Assembly (NCBI GenBank): GCA_035048815.1
Contig: JAUCBN010000043.1
Span: 4,219,001-4,283,000, forward strand
Source of the DNA: Abelmoschus esculentus
Lineage: Eukaryota > Streptophyta > Magnoliopsida > Malvales > Malvaceae
Reading direction: 5' to 3'
Length of the DNA: 64,000 bases
Both the position numbers and the translations under genes were made by a program. Numbering within the stretch: position 1 is the first letter of the stretch; each line of letters begins with the position of its first letter. Shown piece after piece: positions 24,335 to 36,386 of the stretch. The notes below the pieces were generated by a model, which saw only the letters and a list, made by a program, of their open reading frames with translations, was not told where the DNA came from and did no database searches.

Positions 24335-24558
24335 CGAGAGATTATATCATAGGCCAATGAAAATTACCTATTTCGTCACTAATCAATCATGTAATTAATA
24401 TAATTTTTAGAAATTATATTTTTAAATTGACATGAAAATTCTGAGTGAAGATTCATTGGTTGAAAAAAAAAAGGTGAAAATTAATAATAAAATAGATGGT
24501 TATTATTGGATGAGATCACAGTTGACGTGGTAGGCCGAGTCTATGATATAATTTCTCA
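24335..24558. repeat. MITE copy C, GAGATTATATCA family
   Basis: Left end GAGAGATTATATCATAGG is inverted at the right as CTATGATATAATTTCTC. It lies about 200 bp before the ataxin-3 start codon, inside its promoter region. Confidence 0.8.
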
Positions 24559-24659
24559 TTTAAGCCCAGCCAAATCCCTTAATTCAAAGAAAAGTAAATA
24601 TTATAATATAATAAAATTTGTTTCTTTTTCTTCTTCTTCGGACTTCCATTTCTTTGGCC

Positions 24660-24690
<31 letters not shown>

Positions 24691-24753
24691 CACGAATAAA
24701 GGTCTTCTTTTGGGAATTATATTTATTCAATTTAACTTCAGTGGTTTGGGGCG

Positions 24754-27700
24754 ATGGAGGGTGCGAGCAATGGCGGTATGTTGTACCACGAGGTACAAGA
24801 GTCGAAGCTGTGCGCTGTCCATTGCGTTAACACGGTGTTACAAGGACCTTTCTTCTCCGAATTCGATTTAGCGGCGTTAGCTTCCGATCTTGATTCAAAA
24901 GAGCGACAGATGATGCTACAAGGTACCGCCGCCGGTGATTTCCTCTCTGAGGAATCACACAATGTCTCCCTCGGTGGCGATTTTAGCATCCAGGTTCCTT
25001 TCTTTCTTTCTTTCTTTCGAGATTACACGGCAGTGAAGGGTAAACTCTAGATTTAAGTGTATAAATCTGGTTTCTTGGTTGAATACATTAAATTTTGTAG
25101 TTGCTCATAACGTGGAAAGATCGAGATTGAAAATTTAAGTTCTTTTGGAGTTTGAGTAATTAGGATTATCAGTTTGACAAGTGAATTGTTAGATTAAGAC
25201 ATGAATAATTTGAATTTTTTTATTCAGTTTGCATGTGATGTTGAGATTTATCATTAGACTCTTCGTAAGTATGATTGTTTCACCAAGAGGCTTAAACCCG
25301 AACTCCTGGCATCTTTTCTTTGTGCTAAAGCAGTCAATTTTGCCTTAATTTTCTAATTGAGTCCTGTTAGTTAAAGAAACACCAACAATGAGAATCATAT
25401 TGCAATTAATATTGGTACTGTACTACTATGTGTTTCACTCGGAGTCAACCAGCGGTCTAAGTTGATTGCATTGATGTGTTTAATCCAGTGGGTTTCCGGT
25501 GATTATCATATCAATGTATCAGTGAACTTACCCGTATGGGATCATACACCGAGACTGCAATTTATGTGGTGCATTGCGAGTAAAACTCGAAAAGCTACGT
25601 GTATATATTATGCAGGAACTATATGCATATTCATTTCACTCTTTATAGAATGAATTGTAGATATATTGCTGAAATTGATCATAAAAATATTAGCCTTTCA
25701 TGGGTGGTTTTTCCATTTATCCACCTTACTCCTTCAAAATACTTTCTTTATAGAAGGCTCTTTGCATGCATGTAAACCTGGGCAGGCTAGATATTCAGTA
25801 TCACACGCTTGAATACTCTCATCCAGAGGAGAAAAGGCATCTTTAGAAATATAGTATGAATGAAAAGCCTTTCCTCTACGTAGTGAAATGCGTAAGAAAC
25901 TTTACTTCTTGATTATTTCTGGCATGATAGAATCCTATTGTAATAGAAATGCTGGGAGTTTGTGCAATTATAAAGAAGTAATGTAGGATAAGGCCACTAG
26001 CAGATCTTGACATTAACCTGGGGAGTGAGGGGGGGGGGGGGGGGAGAGAGAGAGAGACGGACGGACAGACTATATATCCGTTATAATTGGTTTGCTGGAA
26101 TTGAATATGTTTGTTTATACTTGTTTTAACTTTTTAAATAATATATTGTAATTAAGATATCTTATAATATTTTACCAGTATAAAAGCATATAGGCAGTAC
26201 TATACTAATAAAAATAACTTGTAAAACCATGATTTTTATCAATAATAAATATAATGATAAAAATCATTTAGAACCTTTCTTTTAATATCGATGACCATAT
26301 TACTTGTTAGAAATTCGAAAATTTGAACTTGCTGCCCATATTTTAATGATAGGTTAAATAACAGAATAAAGCACCATTGTGATGGTATTAACTAAAAAAA
26401 AAGTATAAAAGAGGAAAATGTTCATTAGTAGCTTAATAAACATGTTTAGAGAAAAGAAACCATAATGATAAAAGTAAATTAATTTCCGACCAATATCAAC
26501 CACTAAGTCCCCAGTCTTTTCCTTCTTCACACTTACAAATCTATCAATACATACTTCTATTATGCTTCTGAACTACCAATTAAAATTTCGAATTTGGAGA
26601 TGGAAATAGACACACACCCCGGGTACAAGTACATATTTTGACAAAAGCAGAAAAAAATTGATTCTTCAGCATTATTTGTTGAAAACTTAGCTGAGGAAAC
26701 TAATATTTAGAAAATTAGTTTCAGTTAGGATGATTTTGAGTTCTCATTTACTATAAACCAATTAATTTGAAGAGTTTGTGAATATTGGTAGTGAAATGAA
26801 AAGATAAATAGTAACAAACTTTTAGTTTTTTTTATTATAATGCATAAGGTCATACACATATATAAAAATTATTGTGGGTGTCAATTTAATATATAAATAC
26901 ATATAAATCTATAGTAATGAAAATTCATAGAAAATTTTTTGACCTAATCAAAATTTCAAAAAGAAATAGGGGTAAATGATTTTTTTTTCAAAGGCTTTGA
27001 GGGCATTAATGAAAATTTTCCAAAACTTTGGGGGAGCCAAGGCCCTGGCCATTGTTAAGTTCCAGTTCTAGATAATTATTTCATCTTGAAATTTCTTTAT
27101 GATAGTTCCTTCTATGGTAAGGTCAATATTAGGAGGTTATTGACATCTATAGTTGATTTCTACATATAAATGGGTTGTCATGTATATATGTGATTGGATA
27201 AAGCAAATGGATATTGTTGATACCATCAAACTCTTGCATCTCCCAATATGTGAACGTATCAAGTGTTAGGACTTATGATTCCATTTTTAGATATCTTGAG
27301 AATAACATTCTGGGAGCCAAAGCCCCGACAATTGTTAAGTTCCACCTCTTGATAAGTATTTCATCTTGAAATTTCTTTATGATATTTTCTTCTAAGGTTA
27401 AGTCAATGTTAGGTGGTTATTGACATCTATAGTTTGTTTCTACATATAAATGGGTTGTCATGTATATATGCGATTGGATAAAGCAAAAGAATATTGTTGA
27501 TACCATCAAACTCTTGCATCTCCTTACACCTTAAATATGCATCCAATATGTGAATGTATCAAGTGTTAGGACTTATGATTCCGTTTTTATGTTCCACCTC
27601 TTGATAAGTATTTCGTCTTGAAATTTCTTTATGATATTTCCTTTTATGGTAAGGTCAATGTTAGGTGGTTATTGTCATCTACTGATGGTTTATACATATA

Positions 27701-30018
27701 AATGTTTTGTCATATATATGCGAGATTGGATAAAGAAAAAGAAGATGTTAGTATATTTGTTTTTCTATAATAATTGAAAAATATTTTTGGACTAAATTAA
27801 AAATATTATAAAATTGATTTTTAAGTCCCAACAATTTGAGAAATATGTTGAATAATTTTTGGTATTAAGACAAACATAATTTTAATAGGTTCAAAATGTC
27901 AAAAAAGGCCCCTGGCCGATATCATTTTTAAGTTCCACCTCTTGATAAGTATTTCATCTTGAAATTTCTTTATGATATTTCCTTCAACGGTAAGGTCAAT
28001 GTTAGGTGGTTATTGTCATCTACGGATGGTTTCTACATATAAATGTTTTGTCATGTATATACGAGATTGGATAAACCATTGGTATTGATAACGAAAGGTT
28101 CGTATCGGTACACACTTGCCTAGTACTGATATTTCCTTGTAAGTTGTCTGAGAAGTATTAGAGTTTGAGGGAGAGGGTAAGTTAACGAGGAGTGTTAGAG
28201 TTTTTATTTAATGTAGAATTAGTTTATTCTTAATTAATAGTTTAGATTTACTAAAAGTCCTAAATTAGGAATAAATATTATATAAATTAAAAATAAAAGT
28301 GTAATTTTAGTTATATTAAAACTCTATATCTGTTTATTTAAAGGCTTACCATGTATACTTTTGATACTGATGAATAATAAGAAAATACAGAGAAACACAT
28401 TATTCTTTATGGAAAATAGCTTATTCATCTTTTTCAAACAACAAATCTCTAACCTTTGATCACATAAACCATCATCATTCATTGCATCTTTGGCCACGAT
28501 GACCCCTTTCTCACATGGTATCAGAGTGACCTTTTGATTACCCAATTTTATGTTGAGAGCTTGTGGGTAGGGTAGGCAGGGTGGACAGTCGTGACAAAAG
28601 GCCATCACGAGCATGGATGATTCATGAAAAAGGAATCATGAGATTGAGTGGGGGGAGAGAATGTCACGCGTAAGAAAAGGCAAGGATATTAATCTCACAT
28701 CGGAAAGGAAAAAAAGTCTTAAGATATATAAACTTAGGCGTTGTACATTTTATAAGACATGTATATTAAGAAGAGGATAATGACCCCGTGACAAACCAAA
28801 GATACTATAAATGATGGTGGTTTGCGTGAGATCAATGGTTAGGGATTTGTTCTTTATGATAATTCCTTCAATCGTAAGGTTAATGTTAGGTGGTTATTGA
28901 CATATATAGTTAGTTTCTACATATAAATGGTTTGTCATGTATATATGTGATTGTTATAAAGCAAAAGAATATAGTTGATACCATCGAACTCTTGCATATC
29001 CATACTGCTTAAATATGCATCCAATATGTGAATGTATTGAGTCTTAGGACTTATAATTTCATTTTTAGATATCTTGAGAATAACATTAGCAAGGCGAAAC
29101 TAAAAATGTTATTTGCTTTTTTGCTAATAAGGAAGCTAGGAAAGTTAGGTGGATCATCGGTCATCTGAGGGTATTATTTATTGGCGTTGTTTTGATTCGA
29201 AATTTTCTTTATAAATCAAGATGGTTCAATGGCCTTGGCACATAGAACTCGGTTAAGGTATCTTATCACCATTGTTTATTTCCTTTTCTCCCTCCCACAT
29301 ATACGCACAAAAACTTTCTCTCTCTTCCCCTATTTATTGTTGTAAGGAATCATTTTGTTTCCGGTTTGTTGTCCAAACAAGTACATGTATTTGTCTGATG
29401 AGATCTACTCTGCAAATTTTTTCATAGGTTCTGCAAAAGGCTTTAGAAGTCTGGGATTTGCAAGTTATTCCCCTTGACTGCCCAGTTGCTGAGCCTGCCC
29501 AGATCGACCCTGAGCTGGAAAACGCTTTCATTTGTCATCTGCATGACCATTGGTTTTGTATCCGGAAAGTCAATGGAGAATGGTATAATTTTGATAGTCT
29601 TTATGCTGCTCCGCAACACTTCTCGAAGTTCTATCTCTCAGCCTATCTGGACTCATTAAAAGGATCTGGGTGGAGCATTTTCCTGGTGAGGGGAAACTTC
29701 CCTAAAGAGTGCCCTATTTCTTCCTCTGAAGCTTCTAATGGTTACGGGCAGTGGCTGTCCCCAGAGGATGCTGAGAGGATAACTAAATCGTGCAACTTAA
29801 CACAAACTCCTCAAAGAGACAATATGACTCAACAGCATCCTGACCAGCTGCCTTCATTAGCCGAGGCAGATCTGCAACTTCTTTCAGATATGGAAGATGA
29901 AGATGAGGATTTGAGGGCTGCAATCGCTGCAAGTTTGATGGATTCTTCTCCGGCCACAAGTGCCGAGGTCAGCACCCCTAAAACTGAAAATAAAGACATC
30001 AAGGAAAAAACAACATGA
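24754..30018 (+). CDS. Ataxin-3 homologue, Josephin-domain deubiquitinase
   Basis: Josephin proteases trim ubiquitin chains in protein quality control. Two exons, 24754-24993 and 29428-30018, join in phase 0 to about 276 residues. The Josephin domain opens with GGMLYHEVQESKLCAVHC: Gln15 supports the oxyanion hole and Cys20 is the nucleophile. Exon 2 gives HLHDHWFCIRK (catalytic His near 121) and WYNFDS (Asn near 134). After the domain, DEDLRAAIAASLMDSS near residue 250 has the form of a ubiquitin-interacting motif. There is no polyglutamine tract. The protein matches plant ataxin-3 homologues such as Arabidopsis At3g54130 over its length. The single intron is 4434 bp and holds a G tract, five copies of a local repeat and an LTR fragment. 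A run of more than 20 A residues lies about 65 bp upstream of the ATG. Confidence 0.95.
26029..26057 (+). repeat. G tract followed by (GA)n in the ataxin-3 intron
   Basis: About 15 G residues are followed by GAGAGAGAGAGA. This is a purine-only tract in the intron. Confidence 0.9.
27051..29090 (+). repeat. Five direct copies of a local repeat of up to about 275 bp in the ataxin-3 intron
   Basis: Copies begin at about 27051, 27328, 27589, 27925 and 28850. Shared words in order are GTTCCACCTCTTGATAAGTA, CATCTTGAAATTTCTTTATG, AATGTTAGGTGGTTATTG, CTACATATAAATG, GTCATGTATATATG, GATTGGATAAAGCAAA, GATACCATCAAACTCTTGC and GTGTTAGGACTTATGATT. Copies 1 and 2 are the longest; 3 and 4 are truncated at the right; copy 5 starts later in the unit. 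Origin is unknown, and no protein-coding frame runs through it. Confidence 0.85.
28193..28526 (+). mobile_element. LTR and primer-binding site of a copia-type retrotransposon fragment
   Basis: A 323-bp stretch starts TGTTAGAG and ends TCTCACA (28515), giving the TG...CA form of an LTR. It is followed at once by TGGTATCAGAG (28516-28526), which is complementary to the 3' end of initiator tRNA-Met and is the usual primer-binding site of plant Ty1/copia elements. No gag or pol frame and no second LTR follow. It sits between repeat copies 4 and 5 inside the ataxin-3 intron. Confidence 0.75.
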
Positions 30019-31041
30019 GAAATATTCTTTTTGATATATATATTGTGCAAGTGACTTATTTCTGTCATATTTTCGATGGTTCGAACCGGCATCTTTGGCT
30101 CGAGGTTGTTACATTGCGTAGTGTTTACATTCATTATACAGTTTCATGTCAAAACATAACATTGTAAAAGGAGTTTTTCTGAGATATGTCCTCTTAATTT
30201 TGCTGATAGTTTTAGATCCATTGATTCTTTTTATTTCTTTTGGGAGTCATTGTTGGTTTCAAGCAACCCTTTATCATATAGGTATACATATAAATAAAGC
30301 TATATATAATAGTAATAAGGCTTTATTTTTATTCTTTTTTTTTTTATAATTTTTTAATACTGTTAATTCTTGATCCTATGAGTTGTTGCCTTTTTAAAAG
30401 TGATGATGTGATGTTATTTTAATGTATACTTTTTTGCTATAATAATCGGTGTCTAACTAATTTTGATTATATTATAATATCTTTTAACTCGGATGTTATA
30501 TTTGAGTCTAAACTCAAAATTATTAACATAAAATTTTATTTTCAAAGTTTAAAATATAACAAATTAATATAAATATAGTAGGGTCTTACGAAATACATAA
30601 TTTAATACATCTAGTAATTGTATTCAACACTAAAATTGATGTTAAAAAGTCAACCTTTAGTAATACTTCTTTAAATTTACGGTCGAATGTTGAACTAATA
30701 AAGTTCACTCTATTTCGTGCACATCAAGTAATACAATATGTATGCTCTTTTCGTTTTACTTATATTGTCACACACTCGTATGTTAACTTTTATACGGGAA
30801 TTTAAAAATATATATATGATATAAAATAATTTAAATGATAAGTTTATTTTAAAAAAGTTGTAACAATTTGAATGAATAATTTTAAAATACAAAAATAACA
30901 ATTTTATTAGGCTGTAGAGGGTATAATACAACTAAATTCTTTTATTCTTTCATCATCTCCATATCTGGCTTTGTTATCTCGTACATAATTACCACTAAGT
31001 GTGTTCATTATGAACGACTTAATACAATAGTTTCCCCTTTG
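30019..31041. other. Spacer between convergent ataxin-3 and ceramidase genes
   Basis: Holds the 3' regions of both genes; beyond 30350 it is AT-rich with no gene or clear repeat. Confidence 0.5.
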
Positions 31042-34000
31042 CTATTCCACTACAAAGGCACTTGAGGTCCCTGTAAAATGACGAATGGAACCAAAAAGTG
31101 ATTTCGAAGCGCCGAAATGGCTTATCCTATACACACCGGTGACCGCGGATTCTGGGATCCTCCACTCTATGGTTCCATAACTCTGAGGACTGAATTTTGC
31201 AGGCCTTGACCACTTAAACCTTAAGCAAAAATCATCGTCGTCGTATGCCAGGATCCATGTATTTTGATCTTGGAGAAGTTCGACCAATGAGAATGTGCCC
31301 TCCGTCATGAGGTCATTCCTAGGACAAGCAGACCAGAAGGTGACTGAGACCATATCACCTCGCTTGAAGGTGGAATTAGAGACATCGTTTTTAACGTCTC
31401 CGAAATTCACACCAAGGGGTGTGGCATCAAGCACAACCGGTGTTAATAAGCTTATCTGCTTATCCAGAAGATCTGGTGGCTGTGGCCCTGCTTCAACAGA
31501 TCCGCCACTGATAAGAGCCGCTGCGAGTTTCTTGAACTCTTGTATGTATGCATTAAGCGTGTGCGGTCCATATAGAGTAGAGGCTCCCTACAATAGTATG
31601 TGTAGATCAAAGATCTTGACTATGATGATGCACAGTAACAATATGATGAACTGACCCAATAAATCAGCTAAAGCTACAAAAGGACTGATAAACGAAAGGT
31701 TTGATAATGAGGAAAAGCACAAACACGAACCTCATATCTCTGCACTTGATACTCCTCAAAAGTGGTAACATACTGGGAATAAGTATTTGTCAACCCTGCA
31801 ATGACAATATGGACATTGCTGTCGAATTGCTTATTGTGTCCCGAAGTAAGAACTGTCTTAACAGCATCTCGGAGGCGCCTGCCAGCCATGGTTGTAAATT
31901 CTGCAAGAAATAACGTTAGGAAAATAGTTCAACATGCATGAAATAAAAACATGAGGAAGATGAAACTCTCTTTAAAGTTAAGTAACAACAAGCTTAGATG
32001 GTGTCAGGAACAGAAGCACACTCGAAGATGGAGAAATAGTAATAATAAAGATGGCTTCTACCTGCAGGTACACTGAGAATGACAAGTTGCCCTATACGCA
32101 AAATTTGAACTGGAAGTACAGAGGGCTGCATGAATTATTCAATATGAGGACAAAATTAGAATATTCACAAATTCTTGTCCCCTAACCAAGTACTTTTATC
32201 ATTCATCCCAATACACCACTTGATACTTCATCTTACAAACGGCTCTGAGATCACCGTGTTCCGAAAACCAGCCATTTGTAGTCACACTTTCAAGATTTAA
32301 ATGATGACATTTTTACCAAGTTCAGCCAGTTCAACCAAGAGTGTCATATTAGTCATAAACATGAATCAGAATCATGAATAGCCAAACAATTTGTTTATCA
32401 TTTTGACAGCAAATTGAGGCTGCATGACCTGTGCCATACAAAGTGGTGCATTCACATGAAAACAACATATATATATATATATCCAATCTACATTAAGTGC
32501 ACCCAAACTAAACACTTACTGCCCAGTCATATGGTTGCTTCATTTCACCAGTATCGAGCAAAATAGGCTTTGGTTTCTGACAATTGACCTGTTCCTCACT
32601 TGGCATTTTCAACAAGTTCCTCACCAATCTCCAAAAGGCATTCCCCTGAAAGGAAAAATAGTTGTAGAATCACTGCACAAAATTAGTTATTCCATCCTTG
32701 CATGAAACTATGAAAAATGTGTCAAGTCTGCAGTGTCGGATCTCTTACCTGGTCATCTCCTTGTGTGAAATCAAAAGCTCCAGGACCATCAGTTGTTCCA
32801 GCAGCAAAAGCAAACCCCATAGCAGCAGGGCATGTTTTCACCACCTTATTCCCTCCTCCCACTTTAGGAACTGAAACTTCAAGGTTAGAGAAATCTAGAA
32901 AGGCATGTTGATACCCGACCTTTCCCTTCAACTTTTCGGTTGCAGTATTAAAAAGTTCAACCGCCTTTTTGAATTGCTTTTTTCCTATTATCTCGGTACT
33001 TCTAAATTCATCAGGGTAGCTGCCAGGAAATGTTAACAAGGTTCCATCAGTATCCTATCTTTAGCTGAACTAAGAATACAAAAAAAAAGTGATAAAGGGG
33101 GGAAAACGAATATGTAACACGTCAACAGCATACCCTGGGCCCCTTCCGTAACACTGTTCATTCTTCCCATTGCAGGTGCTATGATTGAAATCACATGGCA
33201 ATCCAGTGTCTATGCAAAATGCACCAAGCGTATTTGGGCTGACATCACCACAATTTGATTGACAGAATGCTGATACAAACTGGGGTCTATCTGCATGCCT
33301 TAAAGAATTCCTAACTCGTTTTGAAACACTTAGAAGTCTAGTAGTAGATTGTCCTTGAGAAGATTTGAATGAAGCAGCAAGTTCCATCAACTCCTTACCT
33401 GTTCGAATCCAACAGCAAGTGCTATGTCGTCTTAGTAATAACAAATGATATGCACCATTGTACTTTGCTCGTGAACAGTGTGTGTGCATAATTGCCATCT
33501 CTACTAGTTGTGCTTCTAAATTAGTTTACTCGGTTCTGGATGCAAGTCAGGTAGGCACATTTATCAAGCCAACCTAAGGTTTGAAAAAAAAATACAAAAA
33601 GGGCATTTCTGGATGAGAAAAATCGAATGCTGTACTCATAGAAGTGGATTTCATCAGCAAGTTCTCTTTGTCCTCCTAGTAAGCATTGAAGGATATATTA
33701 TGGCAAAAGGATAATTGCTAACTAACATAACTTGATCAAGCTTCTTGTACTTGATACAAGAATTCTCCATACAACTTAAAAGCAAGATTCACTTACTTTT
33801 TTCATGAAAGTTAGGAATGATGCTTGAAACTCTTCGAGGGATCCTCTCACTCAAAGATTTGTTGAAAGAGAGGCTATTAGAATCTGTCATAAAACCTGTC
33901 TCTCTGAACCAATCTTCCATAAATCGTGCTGCAGCACCTTTGTTGTCACCACTGATCAATGAGTTTGTACGACTCATAGAAGTTCCATGGGTAGCAAACC

Positions 34001-34873
34001 AATTAAAGCTACCTATGGGACCCCACTCTTCATCAACAAACTTAATCAGTGTCATTTCTTTATCAACGTTATACTTATATTTACTCCGTTCACCAACTGG
34101 ATTATTCAGATAAGCGCTCGGACTACGATTTATACCAGCATCCAATAGTTCTCCTGTACCACCATTTGCACCTAAATATTCATATCAACTTCGAAAAAGG
34201 TAATTACATAATCACTGTAACTGTAAGTAAACTTTCTCACCCTTGTTTATCAAAATAGAACCCGGACGGAGATTCTCATGAGCTTGTATAATGCTTTTCT
34301 CGATCCCATCAACAAGAACATCAAAGGACTCTCTTACAAATCCAAGAGAAGTTACAATATACACAACATATTGAAGATATCCCCCAGGACCTGCATGACT
34401 ATGAATGCCACTGATGGCAACATTCTTCTCTGTATAAAGCTCACCATACCTAAACGAGGTAAAGAATTATCATCGAAAACTAGGCTTACAACATTCCTAA
34501 TCCTAAAAGCAACATAAAAGTTTGGGATGTACCTAGCTTTTAATCTCTCAAGTACTTTAATTGTGACAATTTGGGAAGCCATACATGCATCAAGATTCAC
34601 AAACACAACACGGTTCCCCTGAGGTTCGACGACGATAAAGGTTCTAGCACGCAATCTAAAATGAATGCCGGATGCTATTTGTTCCAAATTTGCATACCCC
34701 ATCATATTAACATCAGCAGCAGGCCCCGTTATGTCATGGCTTCCAAGGCCAATCAAATAATTGGAAGCTGATGAAGACCCTTGAATTTGCTGTACAAGAA
34801 ACAACGAAAAAGCAAACCAGATAACCCTAGATGGCATCTCCATAAAGCAACAATCTTTACAAACCATCTTCAT
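31042..34873 (-). CDS. Neutral ceramidase
   Basis: Neutral/alkaline ceramidases hydrolyse ceramide to a long-chain base and a fatty acid. Nine exons join in phase on the minus strand: 34873-34533, 34449-34241, 34171-33797, 33398-33134, 33019-32749, 32645-32520, 32125-32062, 31900-31731 and 31587-31042, giving about 788 residues, the usual plant length. The N terminus has a hydrophobic signal-type segment (RVIWFAFSLFLV) before NYLIGLGSHDITGPAADVN, the family opening. GIHSHAGPGGYLQY near residues 128-141 holds two zinc-binding His. NCGDVSPN carries the nucleophilic Ser near 362. ETNSL-like substitutions were not seen in any core motif. TMAGRRLRDAV and the C-terminal immunoglobulin-like domain ending in AFVVE complete the protein. 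The start at 34873 is the first ATG of the open exon; the second, ten codons on (MEMPSRV), is also possible. The gene appears intact. Confidence 0.95.
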
Positions 34874-35454
34874 AGCTTCAACTTTACTTCATTCTTCACT
34901 AAAAACAGGAAAGTAAGCTCTAGATTTCAGATCCATACAATACCATAATTCAAAATAACCAAAATTCTAACAGCAAAACATAAAGTCTGGGAAAGAAAGA
35001 AGACAGGAAATGGGTAAACACCTGCAGGTTGAAGCTTGTTGTCTCCACTTGTAGGGAAGAAGCTTTACCAAATGTAAGGAAAAACTAAAGAAATCAATTA
35101 TATCTCCTCTGGGTGTGTCCTAAAGGAGACAAATTCGTGTTGGTAAGCGAGAGCTTCCTTTCAGACCAACGATTATTACATGAGTAGCTGATGTTGTACT
35201 GAAATGTGTCTAAACATCATTTGAACAAATCCAAGAAGCTTCGATGGTGAAGATGAAGTCAAAGTGTACTGGATTGGTGCGCCATTACCAAATAGATGGC
35301 AGGATTCTTGGTGTGTGTTTTACTGTTTAGGTGAAACGTGGAAATATCTACACGCTTCATCTTATAACAAATGAGTGCGTCTTGTCTTGTTCGATGTGCA
35401 CTATGTTATGGCCCACCATCACTGAAATGGCAATGCCCAACAACCCTATCCCAA
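34874..35454. other. Ceramidase upstream region
   Basis: Upstream side of the minus-strand ceramidase gene. A possible leader splice donor (CTGCAG|GT type, read on the minus strand) could lie near 35020, but no further coding segment was found. Confidence 0.4.
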
Positions 35455-35664
35455 AAAAAAAATTATATTATGGGTTAAGTCACATCACGTATCCATGGAC
35501 CAACCACTAAAAACTACCTATCTCATTAATTTTTTTATGTTATATTTTTTTCCCAAGTGAATCTTCACTTGAAAAATTTAAAAATGATGAGGTGGATAAT
35601 TTTTAGTAGTTAGTCCTATGGATGACGTGGTGTGACTGACCCATGATATAATTTCTCCTATCCG
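35455..35664. repeat. MITE, AAATTATATTATGGG family
   Basis: The left end AAATTATATTATGGGTTAAG is inverted at the right as CCCATGATATAATTT. GTCACATCACGTATCCATGG on the left pairs with GGATGACGTGGTGTGAC on the right. It is related to the GAGATTATATCA copies at 18790 and 23723-24558 but is more diverged inside. Confidence 0.75.
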
Positions 35665-35689
35665 ACTCTTTTAAATTCCCAATATGTAA

Positions 35690-36386
35690 AAAAATTAGTA
35701 GATAGATTTGATTCATAATATTATTCGAATCGATCTTAATAAAATTTATTTATATTATTTTTATGTTAAATTTTTATAATTTTTATATAAATAAAGAGCG
35801 AGTAGTTAATTAAAAATTACAAATTTTATAAATTTAATTAGTCATATTCAATTCAAGTTGAGTCAACTTGTAATTTTATGTTTATTTGGTTAATTTTACT
35901 TAAATTAAAATAGAAAAGCTCGATTTATTTGACTCAACTTATAAATTTTTAAATTTAATTTGATTCAAATATTTTTAAATAAAAGAATGAAATAAAAGAA
36001 TAAATTTTTAAATTTAATTTGATTCAAATATTTTTAAATAAAAGAATGAAATAAAAGAATAAATTTTTAAATTTAATTTGATTCAAATATTTTTAAATAA
36101 AAGAATAAAATAAAAGTTATTTATTTAATTATTGCATCAGTTTTCAAGCAATTATTTCTTATATATCACATATACAAAATGTGTATTGCATATGATTATA
36201 AAAAGATGTTTAAATTGTAACTAATCAATATCATAACTTAAAAATGTTTAAAAATAAATTTAAATGGAAACTGTATACAACTCAACTTGATTCGAAAAAA
36301 TTAAAAAAAATAAATTATAAAATAAGATACATCGACTTGATTGATTTAAAATTTTATTCTCAATCCGATCTAATGCTCACCCCTAA
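35690..36386. repeat. hAT-like relic with an internal 59-bp triplication
   Basis: The right end GCTCACCCCTA (to about 36386) reversed reads TAGGGGTGAGC, the terminus of the family at 18004 and 41042. The left end is degraded. Between 35942 and about 36118 a 59-bp unit starting TAAATTTTTAAATTTAATTT is repeated three times with only a few differences in the third copy. Confidence 0.6.
35942..36118. repeat. Three tandem copies of a 59-bp unit
   Basis: The word TAAATTTTTAAATTTAATTT begins at 35942, 36001 and 36060, and GATTCAAATATTTTTAAATA follows it each time. The third copy differs near its end (GAATAAAATAAAAG instead of GAATGAAATAAAAG). Confidence 0.9.

Noticed and set aside
28324..28614. 96-codon minus-strand frame
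   Set aside because: It overlaps the LTR and primer-binding site on the other strand; an antisense shadow.
31674..34517. Several plus-strand frames opposite the ceramidase exons
   Set aside because: They are antisense shadows of the nine-exon ceramidase model.
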